Below the pieces are notes generated by a model. That model saw nothing but the letters and a program-made list of their open reading frames with translations. It was not told where the DNA came from and did not search any database. Position numbers and translations under genes: made by a program. Below are positions 6,797 through 11,741 of a stretch of 11,741 nt of DNA, piece after piece. The stretch lies in NCBI GenBank assembly GCA_045599305.1, contig JAZRVU010000120.1:1-11741 (forward strand). Direction: 5' to 3'. This stretch comes from SIG588 sp045599305 (GTDB lineage: Bacteria > Bacillota > Clostridia > Oscillospirales > Acutalibacteraceae). Positions within the stretch are counted from its first letter, which is position 1. Each line of letters opens with the position of its first letter.

Positions 6797-8113
6797 TTAT
6801 TTCCCTCCACAGTATTGTTGATAGATGGGGCCGTAGACCTCGCGGTCGCGGATGAGACAGCCGGGGGTGCCGCCCGCCCGCATGATGGCGGTGCACTGCG
6901 AACAGGCGATGCAGCACTTTTTGGCCGCCATCTCGCCCGTCTTCAGCACATCGTTGGCAAAATCGGGGTAGGCAAAGGCGGTGCGGCCGAAGCCGGCCAC
7001 ATCAAAACTGCCGGCGGCGATGTAGGCCGCCGCCACGTGGGGCGCCGCCACCCCCAAAAAGGTGAGCGCCGAGCAGATGAGCGACAGTTCGGGCACGGCG
7101 GCTTTCAGCGCGGCGGTGCCCTCCAGCATCCGCGCCACGCCGGCCAGCGGCGCTTCGGGCGGCTCGTACCCGCCCGCCGCAAAGGGGCGGTTGATATGGG
7201 GGTTGAAATAGGGGTTGCCCATGGTGATGTTGAGCAGCTTCACCCCGCTGTCCCGCAGCTGACGCAGCAGCCAGATCGGCTCGGCGGGGTCAAAATCGGT
7301 GCCGCCGTCGGGCGACACGCCGAAGCCGTAGGGGTACGGGAAGCCGTCGTAGACATTCAGCCGCGAGCTGACCAGGAAATCGCGCGAGCAGCGCTGCATG
7401 GCGCCGGCCACGCTTTCCCGCAGCAGGCGGGTGCGGTTTTCCAGACTGCCGCCGTAGCGGCCGGGACGCTCATAGGCCGACAGCAGTTCCGAATCGAGAT
7501 AGCGGTGGCAGGCCTTGATATCCACCCCGTCGAAGCCGGCCTGTTCGGCCAGCCACGCCGCGTTCACCAGCGCCTCCCCCACCCGGTCGAGATAATCGTC
7601 GGTGACGATGCGGTCAGGGGAAATGGGGTTGTCCTTTTCAAATATCGGATTGTTATACGCGATGAGCGGGGCGGGCTTGCCCTCCGGCTTGCTGTAGCGG
7701 CCGGAATGGGTGGCCTGCATCACCACCAGCGGCTCGGTACCGTTCTCACGCAGTGCCGTCTCCTTGATCGCCGCGACCTGCCGCTTGAACGCGTCCACGT
7801 TCCCCGCGTGGATATACAGCTGGCGCGGGTTGGCGCGTGCCTCGGGCATCACAGCGGTGGCCTCGAACCAGATGATGCCGGCGCCGCCTTTGGCAAACCG
7901 CTCGTACCGCCGGGCGGTGAGTGCGTCCGGCTCACCGGCGGCGGTGCCGTCACACCCCTCCATCGCCTGACAGGCGAGGCGGTTGGGCGCCGTTTTGCTC
8001 CCCACCGTGAGCGGTGTCTTCAGCACCGAGGTGTCGTCCGAAAAGGGCAGCGCGCCGCCCGATGCGGCATTGGCCGTTTTGAATTCTTCTGTGGTCATGA
8101 ATACTTTCGCCAT
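6797..8113 (-). CDS. Old Yellow Enzyme family NADH:flavin oxidoreductase with C-terminal Fe-S cysteines
   Basis: 438 aa. An FMN-binding TIM barrel covers about 30-385, with NRLACQAMEG (44-53), MQATHSGRYS (132-141), the active-site stretch HRYLDSELLS (203-212) and YGGSLENR (220-227). This is the variant of the OYE/2,4-dienoyl-CoA reductase barrel that reduces activated C=C bonds such as enones. The C-terminus carries C401-x2-C404-x2-C407-x11-C419, close to the [4Fe-4S] motif of FadH/BaiCD-type enzymes (Cx2Cx3Cx11C). The FAD/NAD(P)H domain that follows in those enzymes (total about 640-670 aa) is absent; the protein ends 19 residues after the last cysteine. First gene of the operon. ATG 8113 is preferred, with GAAAGGA at 8124-8130 (10-nt spacing). 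An in-frame GTG at 8119 has closer spacing and cannot be excluded; the next ATG at 8098 is less likely. The substrate is unknown. Confidence 0.9.
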   Translation of the reverse strand: MAKVFMTTEEFKTANAASGGALPFSDDTSVLKTPLTVGSKTAPNRLACQAMEGCDGTAAGEPDALTARRYERFAKGGAGIIWFEATAVMPEARANPRQLYIHAGNVDAFKRQVAAIKETALRENGTEPLVVMQATHSGRYSKPEGKPAPLIAYNNPIFEKDNPISPDRIVTDDYLDRVGEALVNAAWLAEQAGFDGVDIKACHRYLDSELLSAYERPGRYGGSLENRTRLLRESVAGAMQRCSRDFLVSSRLNVYDGFPYPYGFGVSPDGGTDFDPAEPIWLLRQLRDSGVKLLNITMGNPYFNPHINRPFAAGGYEPPEAPLAGVARMLEGTAALKAAVPELSLICSALTFLGVAAPHVAAAYIAAGSFDVAGFGRTAFAYPDFANDVLKTGEMAAKKCCIACSQCTAIMRAGGTPGCLIRDREVYGPIYQQYCGGK

Positions 8114-8137
8114 TGCCACCACATCCTTTCTTCATTC

Positions 8138-8166
8138 ATCATAGCACCTTCCTTGGTGAAAAACCA
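8138..8166 (-). promoter_or_regulatory. Candidate promoter of the redox operon
   Basis: On the minus strand, TATGAT (8138-8143) preceded by TGC forms an extended -10 element, upstream of the first operon gene. A 17-nt spacer leads to a poor -35 (TGGTTT, 8161-8166). Such a weak -35 is typical of promoters that need an activator, which fits the divergent AraC-family gene. The transcript would start near 8131, giving a short leader of about 18 nt. Confidence 0.5.
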
Positions 8167-8170
8167 TACG

Positions 8171-8184
8171 TTTTCTGCACAAAA
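8171..8184. promoter_or_regulatory. Candidate operator in the divergent spacer
   Basis: TTTT-C-TGCA-C-AAAA is an inverted repeat with one mismatched pair, midway between the two predicted divergent promoters. Outer CATA (8166-8169) and TATG (8186-8189) extend the symmetry with a 1-nt offset. It lies roughly 40-60 nt upstream of both predicted starts, where an AraC-type activator would be expected to bind. AraC proteins often use direct repeats, so the assignment is tentative. Confidence 0.35.
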
Positions 8185-8194
8185 TTATGTAAAT

Positions 8195-8214
8195 CTTGCT
8201 TTTTGCGTCTTTTT
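8195..8214 (+). repeat. Short direct repeat overlapping the regulator promoter
   Basis: CTTGCTTTTT is followed at once by GCGTCTTTTT, two similar 10-nt units in helical phase. They overlap the -35 and spacer of the AraC-family gene promoter. This is the type of arrangement AraC-family proteins use for autoregulation, but the units are low-complexity T-runs, so chance is possible. Confidence 0.25.
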
Positions 8215-8224
8215 GTGATAGGAT
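8196..8224 (+). promoter_or_regulatory. Candidate promoter of the AraC-family regulator
   Basis: TTGCTT (8196-8201), a 17-nt spacer and TAGGAT (8219-8224), each matching 4 of 6 consensus bases. The predicted start is near 8231, 17 nt before the ATG; the strong ribosome site AAAGGGAGGGGG falls in this short leader. Confidence 0.5.
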
Positions 8225-8247
8225 AGGGGTCAAAGGGAGGGGGATTT

Positions 8248-9033
8248 ATGAGCACTGCGGTCTCTGTTGCCTTTTCTGCGGGGCCGTCCGAGGTGACCGC
8301 CCATCACCACAACTTTCACCAGATCCTGTTCGTCACCGGCGGCACGGCGCGGCTGACGGTGAGCGGGCGGGAATATGCCCTTGCGGCGGACACGCTGGTG
8401 CTCATCAGCCGCTTTGAGCCGCACGCGGTAGAGGGCGAGAGCGATGACTACCGGCGGTATGTGCTGGAGATCCCGCCCGACACGGCGGGCGACCCGCTGC
8501 TGCTCTCGGTGCTGACCAACCGCCCCGCGCAATTCTGCCACGCGGTGGATCTGACCGGCCGGGCGGAGGAGATGCGGGCGATCTTCCCCCGCATGGCGGC
8601 GGAGTACGCCGCCGACCGTCCCCGGCGGGAGGCGATGCTGGGGCTGATGTTTCAGGAATTCCTCGTGACGCTGTGGCGCACCTGTCAGGAGCTGTACCCC
8701 GTCCTGCGGCAGGAGGAGATCGCGCTGGTGGAACAGATCAAAGCCCGGTTCGAGGCCGACTGCCGCGGCCCCTACACACTGGCCGGGCTGGCCGCCGACT
8801 GCCGCTACAGCCCCTCGCATCTCTCCCACCTGTTCCGGCGGGTGAGCGGACGGTCGGTGATGGGGTATCTGCTGGACTGCCGCATCGCCGCGGCCAAGGC
8901 ACTGCTGACCGCCGGTGACGCCGATGTGGGCGAGGTGGCGGCGCAGTGCGGCTTTGACGACCACAGCAATTTCAGCCGGGCGTTCCGCGCCGCCGTGGGC
9001 TGCTCGCCCAGCGAATTCCGCAAACGGTTTTGA
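8248..9033 (+). CDS. AraC-family transcriptional regulator with N-terminal cupin domain
   Basis: 261 aa, cytoplasmic DNA-binding protein. The N-terminal cupin-like sensor (about 15-100) shows HHHNFHQILFVTGG (19-32) and the closing SRFEPHAVE (54-62), the usual small-molecule-binding barrel of AraC/XylS proteins. A helical linker follows (about 100-160). The C-terminus has two helix-turn-helix motifs at about 177-200 (TLAGLAADCRYSPSHLSHLF) and 225-258. The second carries the AraC family signature: GFDDHSNFSRAF, then SPSEFRK. The start has AAAGGGAGGGGG upstream. It is divergent from the redox operon across 134 nt, so it is very probably that operon's regulator, likely a ligand-dependent activator given the weak -35 of the operon promoter. 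The cupin domain suggests a sugar or small aromatic/organic effector, but no ligand can be named. Confidence 0.93.
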   Translation: MSTAVSVAFSAGPSEVTAHHHNFHQILFVTGGTARLTVSGREYALAADTLVLISRFEPHAVEGESDDYRRYVLEIPPDTAGDPLLLSVLTNRPAQFCHAVDLTGRAEEMRAIFPRMAAEYAADRPRREAMLGLMFQEFLVTLWRTCQELYPVLRQEEIALVEQIKARFEADCRGPYTLAGLAADCRYSPSHLSHLFRRVSGRSVMGYLLDCRIAAAKALLTAGDADVGEVAAQCGFDDHSNFSRAFRAAVGCSPSEFRKRF

Positions 9034-9044
9034 ACGCCGAAAAG

Positions 9045-9082
9045 AAAGGACGGGAAACGCATAAGCGTTTCCCGGCCTTTTT
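9045..9082. terminator. Bidirectional intrinsic terminator between convergent genes
   Basis: A perfect 10-bp stem CGGGAAACGC/GCGTTTCCCG with loop ATAA is extended by AAAGG/CCTTT after one A/G mismatch. A T5 run follows on the plus strand. On the minus strand the hairpin is followed by CTTTCTTTTC. It sits 11 nt after the regulator stop and 7 nt after the stop of the convergent beta-helix gene, so it can serve both. Confidence 0.9.
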
Positions 9083-9089
9083 GTGTGTC

Positions 9090-11741
9090 TCATTCCTCCA
9101 CGGGGAACTCAGCTATCTTTTTTGCATATAATTGCAGAATCAGCCGCGCGTCGGTGGAGTCGATCTTGCCGTCGCCGTTCACGTCCGCTTCGGCCGTGTC
9201 GAGCGCCTGCTCGTCGATCTTCTTCGCGTAATACTGCAGGATCAAACGGGCATCGGTGGAATCGACCTTCTCGTCCCCGTTCACATCGCCGGTGGCGGCG
9301 GCATCCACAGACGCCTCGTCGTCCGGCAGGGTGAAGGCACGGGAATTGACCGCGCCTTTGTGCGCCGCGGCACAGAAAGAGCTTTCGATGGTGTCCGCCC
9401 GGCCGATCTGCACGCTCTTGCAGGTCTGGAACATATCGGTGATGTGCGCCTGTGCGGTGTCCGCCACGTCCGCGATCACGATATCCGGCACGCTGACCCA
9501 TGTATCGTTGTTGCCGCCGTCACCGCTGGTGACGATGAGGGAGGTGGCGTTGAGCGTGCCGCCCTCCACCTTGAAGGCCGCCTCACAGCGCTCCCAGACC
9601 TCGGCACCGAGCATATTCACCGTGCCGGTGAATCCGCTGCCCAGCCGCACGCCGTAGATATCAGGCATACGGGTGATGGTGTAGTTGCGATAGACGAAGG
9701 GGGTCATCTGCGAGTTGATCATGTCGATCTGCCGGCCGCCCTCGATATCCGCAAAACGGGAGACAAAGTCGCCCGCCGTGCCGATGACGGTGGCGGTGGT
9801 GTCGTCGCCCCTTACCTTCAGCGTCACGGCACCGCCGTAGGTGAAGCAGCCGAAGATCATCTCGTCGGCGGTATTCTCCACGATGAATTTTTCGCTCTGC
9901 TTCTGCTGGAACTCATAGTGGAACTGATAGGAGGTGAACTCGGTGGCGCCGGTCTGCGAATCGCCGCCGTCATAGGGGTGACGCGGCGCCGTGCTCGTGT
10001 CGGAATCGTTGTGAACGCGGATCTCGGACGGCCAGCCCAGAGAGCCCCAGCACACGGTGTGGCCGTTGAACTGCACGTCGCGCACGATGCCGCGGGCGCT
10101 GTTCTTCGTCACCACGCCGTCGTGGTCGCAGAAGCCGACGAGGCCGTCGATGAAGTGGTCGTCGCAGCCGTCGAAGCAGATGGCGTCATAGGCGTTGGTC
10201 AGCGCCACGTTCACGGCGTAGGCAAAATCGGCGTCCTTCGCCCACACGCAGTAGTCGTAGGGAGTCGGGCCGATGGGGTCGTTCTGATAAAACTCTTCGG
10301 GGTTCTGCTCGGGATAACAGAAGGTGATGGCCCGCACGCCGGAGCAGGTTTTCTCGCCGCCGTCATTGGGTGCCAGCGTGACCGCGGGCTCATCCCGGCA
10401 GATCACGTCGAGGATGGTGCCGGTGTTATAGGGCATCTGCGCGAAATCGCAGACACCGCGCAGTTCCACGCCCTGCGGCACGGTGACGCCGTGCTCCAGC
10501 CGATAGTGGCCGCCGGGCAGGAACAGGATGCCGCCCTTGCCCGCCAGCGCATCCAGCTGCGCCTGCAGCGCGGCGGAGTTGTCCGTTTTGCCGGAGTCGT
10601 CCAGACCGGTGGCAACGGTGACGGTCTGATTGCTCACCAGCCGGTTCTGACGCCGGGCGGCGGCCTGTAACTCGTCGGTGAGGTCGATCTCCACCGTGTC
10701 GATGGCGGCACGCTTGAAGGTGAGGTTCTCACTGCCGGGGTTGTCGATATCGCTGAGCTTCAGCCCGCGGTTGCCGGTGAGGAGGACGCGGGCGGTCTTG
10801 CCCATCGTCACCGCCGGCTCTTCGTCGGCAAAATCGGTGTTGGAGACGATAAGGCAGCCGGCGTTGGCGAAGACTTCGCCACAGACGGTGCTGTTCACCA
10901 TGCTGATCTTCGTGTTGTTGGAATCGAGCGAGATGGCGGTATTGGCGCGGATATCCGCGTTCTGCAGCAGGAAGATCGCCGTGCTCGTGTTCGAGGCGGT
11001 GAAGACGCCCCAGTCGCAGTCGGTGATGGTGAGGTTGGTGAACTGCTCGCCCACCGAAGCGGTGAGGGTACCGATAATGGCATAGGAGCAGTTGGAGAAG
11101 TGGATATTGTAAGCCTGTCCGTAAGCGGAAGAGCTGTCATATTCCACGCCGGTGCGGTAGCCGTCCACGTAGACGTCGGTGAGATACGACCAGTCGGTGC
11201 GGCCGAACCACAGCGCACGGCCCATCTGATGCACACGGTTGCGCATCGTTTCCTCGTCGCCGGTGAACAGGCCGGAATTCAGCCAGTAGTCGGGCGAGAA
11301 GTGGATCTCCTCGGTGCGCATGATATCCTGCACGGAAGTGACATGGATGCCCTCATAGATCGGGGTGCCGTAGATGCTGAACATGTTGGGGCAGGCGGCA
11401 CCTTCCGCCGCCGTGATGCCGATCCACGAATTGATGAGGGTGATGTTTTCCGCGCCGGACCAGGTCGTGCCGGTCTGGCCGACCTGTATGGTGGCGGGAT
11501 AGTTGATGAGCGCACTCTCCGACTGCTCGGGATACCAGAACGCGAGATTCTGCACCGAGCTGCTCTGGGCGAGGGTGACGAACGGCGTCGAGTTGCCGTC
11601 CTTGGTGCCCTTGCCGTAGTAGGCTAAAATGGTGCCGCCGATGGGGCTCTTGCCGTCCGGCGCCGACCAGTCGCCGCACAGGGTACAGCCGGTGGGCACG
11701 GTGATCTCGCTGTAGCAGGGCCACACACCGGCGGGAATATA
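9090..11741 (-). CDS. Secreted tandem beta-helix protein with C-terminal dockerin (5' end missing)
   Basis: The frame is open to the window edge; 883 residues are visible plus the stop. Visible residues 1 to about 370 are a parallel beta-helix module cut just after its start (YIPAG...). A second one begins at about 379 with the pectate-lyase-3/GH28-related opening: DDSGKTDNSAALQAQLDAL, then GGILFLPGGHYRLE. It runs to about 800, rich in short N/D/G-turn strands. Residues 818-883 are a dockerin-like pair of Ca2+ loops. A GTG at 11726 is only an internal codon; the true start and a signal peptide should lie upstream, probably 60-100 residues away. The family includes polysaccharide lyases, hydrolases and phage-type glycan-binding helices; no catalytic residues could be identified, so glycan degradation or binding is inference. 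The gene ends 7 nt from the shared terminator and converges on the regulator. Confidence 0.85.
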   Translation of the reverse strand, partial: YIPAGVWPCYSEITVPTGCTLCGDWSAPDGKSPIGGTILAYYGKGTKDGNSTPFVTLAQSSSVQNLAFWYPEQSESALINYPATIQVGQTGTTWSGAENITLINSWIGITAAEGAACPNMFSIYGTPIYEGIHVTSVQDIMRTEEIHFSPDYWLNSGLFTGDEETMRNRVHQMGRALWFGRTDWSYLTDVYVDGYRTGVEYDSSSAYGQAYNIHFSNCSYAIIGTLTASVGEQFTNLTITDCDWGVFTASNTSTAIFLLQNADIRANTAISLDSNNTKISMVNSTVCGEVFANAGCLIVSNTDFADEEPAVTMGKTARVLLTGNRGLKLSDIDNPGSENLTFKRAAIDTVEIDLTDELQAAARRQNRLVSNQTVTVATGLDDSGKTDNSAALQAQLDALAGKGGILFLPGGHYRLEHGVTVPQGVELRGVCDFAQMPYNTGTILDVICRDEPAVTLAPNDGGEKTCSGVRAITFCYPEQNPEEFYQNDPIGPTPYDYCVWAKDADFAYAVNVALTNAYDAICFDGCDDHFIDGLVGFCDHDGVVTKNSARGIVRDVQFNGHTVCWGSLGWPSEIRVHNDSDTSTAPRHPYDGGDSQTGATEFTSYQFHYEFQQKQSEKFIVENTADEMIFGCFTYGGAVTLKVRGDDTTATVIGTAGDFVSRFADIEGGRQIDMINSQMTPFVYRNYTITRMPDIYGVRLGSGFTGTVNMLGAEVWERCEAAFKVEGGTLNATSLIVTSGDGGNNDTWVSVPDIVIADVADTAQAHITDMFQTCKSVQIGRADTIESSFCAAAHKGAVNSRAFTLPDDEASVDAAATGDVNGDEKVDSTDARLILQYYAKKIDEQALDTAEADVNGDGKIDSTDARLILQLYAKKIAEFPVEE
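9093..9290 (-). repeat. Dockerin-like duplicated Ca2+-binding segment
   Basis: Two segments 34 residues apart: DVNGDEKVDSTDARLILQYY and DVNGDGKIDSTDARLILQLY. Each has the D-x-N-x-D-x3-D-x2-D loop of type I dockerins followed by a helix, and each ends in AKKI. The Ser-Thr pair before the last loop Asp, the position that contacts cohesin in type I dockerins, is identical in both. Such tails occur in cellulosomal proteins and, widely, in non-cellulosomal gut Clostridia; no cohesin gene is in the window. Confidence 0.88.
10305..10526 (-). repeat. N-terminal part of beta-helix module 2 (repeat of module 1)
   Basis: Visible residues 406-479: FLPGG, then VPQGVELRG, then a TGTIL strand, then YPEQ. 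The same order and spacing is seen at visible residues 1-73. The nucleotide sequences have diverged. Confidence 0.65.
11523..11741 (-). repeat. N-terminal part of beta-helix module 1 (cut by the window edge)
   Basis: Visible residues 1-73: YIPAG, then VPTGCTLCG, then a GGTIL strand, then WYPEQ. It aligns with module 2 (10305-10526). The missing upstream part should hold the DD..NS..LQ..LD helix that opens such modules. Confidence 0.65.

Larger units (their letters stand above)
2412..8113 (-). other. Five-gene redox operon under divergent AraC-type regulator
   Basis: Five co-directional genes read from 8113 to 2412: OYE-type reductase, SDR, fumarate-reductase-like flavoprotein, sugar-isomerase-like TIM barrel, D-2-hydroxyacid dehydrogenase. 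Spacings are 1 nt, 8 nt, 9 nt and a 4-nt ATGA overlap, each with a clear GGAGG/GAGGTG ribosome site, so the genes are very probably co-transcribed and translationally coupled. One promoter upstream and one terminator downstream bracket the unit. No transporter, ferredoxin or coenzyme-A ligase gene is included. Four of the five products are oxidoreductases, which suggests a stepwise reduction or oxidation-reduction route for a small polyhydroxylated or unsaturated molecule. The substrate is unknown. Confidence 0.85.

Noticed and set aside
2412..8113. Calling the operon an equol or bile-acid (bai) operon
   Set aside because: Only the enzyme classes match. The OYE lacks the C-terminal FAD/NAD domain, the gene set differs (no CoA ligase, CoA transferase, BaiE-like dehydratase or transporter), and by-eye reading cannot show orthology.
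1992..8218. Long plus-strand open frames opposite the minus-strand genes (for example 1992-3590, 4025-6079, 6656-8218)
   Set aside because: They mirror GC-rich minus-strand genes with clear domains and ribosome sites. Their translations are Gly/Arg/His/Ala-rich with no family motifs, and they run across gene boundaries, the operon terminator and the divergent promoter region.
9093..9290. Evidence for a cellulosome
   Set aside because: A dockerin-like tail alone is common in non-cellulosomal gut Clostridia; no cohesin or scaffoldin is visible.
9132..10670. 512-residue plus-strand open frame opposite the beta-helix gene
   Set aside because: It lies opposite the dockerin and beta-helix coding sequence, which is clearly real; the shadow has His/Val/Gly-rich composition and no recognisable domain.
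1..11741. CRISPR arrays, tRNA/rRNA genes, insertion sequences, attachment sites
   Set aside because: No regularly spaced short repeats, no RNA gene signatures, no transposase or integrase coding sequence and no terminal inverted repeats were found on either strand.

Overview
The window looks like chromosomal DNA from a GC-rich anaerobic member of the Clostridia, most likely an Oscillospiraceae/Ruminococcaceae-type gut bacterium. The clues are AGGAGG-type ribosome binding sites, sigma-A-like promoters, intrinsic terminators, a Gram-positive signal peptide, a FIVAR surface-protein domain, and a dockerin-like tail with the DxNGDxxxDSTDARLxLQ pattern. This assignment is inference; no 16S or other marker gene is present.

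Layout. All genes except one lie on the minus strand. (a) Positions 1-2137 hold most of a large secreted, modular surface protein whose C-terminus is outside the window. It has its own strong promoter (2226-2254) and an 82-nt leader. (b) Positions 2412-8113 hold a tight five-gene operon, read from 8113 down to 2412. In order it encodes an Old Yellow Enzyme family NADH:flavin oxidoreductase with a C-terminal cysteine cluster, a short-chain dehydrogenase/reductase, a soluble fumarate-reductase-like flavoprotein, a sugar-isomerase/epimerase-type TIM barrel, and a D-2-hydroxyacid dehydrogenase. Gaps are 1, 8, 9 and -4 nt, and the operon ends at a strong hairpin terminator (2369-2407). (c) Positions 8248-9033 hold a divergent AraC-family regulator. 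The 134-nt divergent spacer carries candidate promoters for both directions and an inverted repeat between them. (d) A bidirectional terminator (9045-9082) separates the regulator from a convergent large gene (9090-11741, 5' end missing). That gene encodes a secreted protein with two related beta-helix modules and a C-terminal dockerin-like Ca2+-binding pair.

How the genes may work together. Operon plus regulator look like an inducible module: the AraC protein probably senses a small ligand and switches on four redox enzymes and one isomerase/lyase-type enzyme. The trio of OYE-type reductase, SDR and fumarate-reductase-like flavoprotein is the same enzyme-class set used by gut bacteria for stepwise reduction of polyphenols (equol pathway). 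A TIM-barrel isomerase and a 2-hydroxyacid dehydrogenase are added here. The substrate cannot be read from the sequence. The two large secreted proteins on either side fit a polysaccharide- or host-associated gut lifestyle but have no demonstrated link to the operon. No tRNA, rRNA, CRISPR array, insertion sequence or phage gene was seen.
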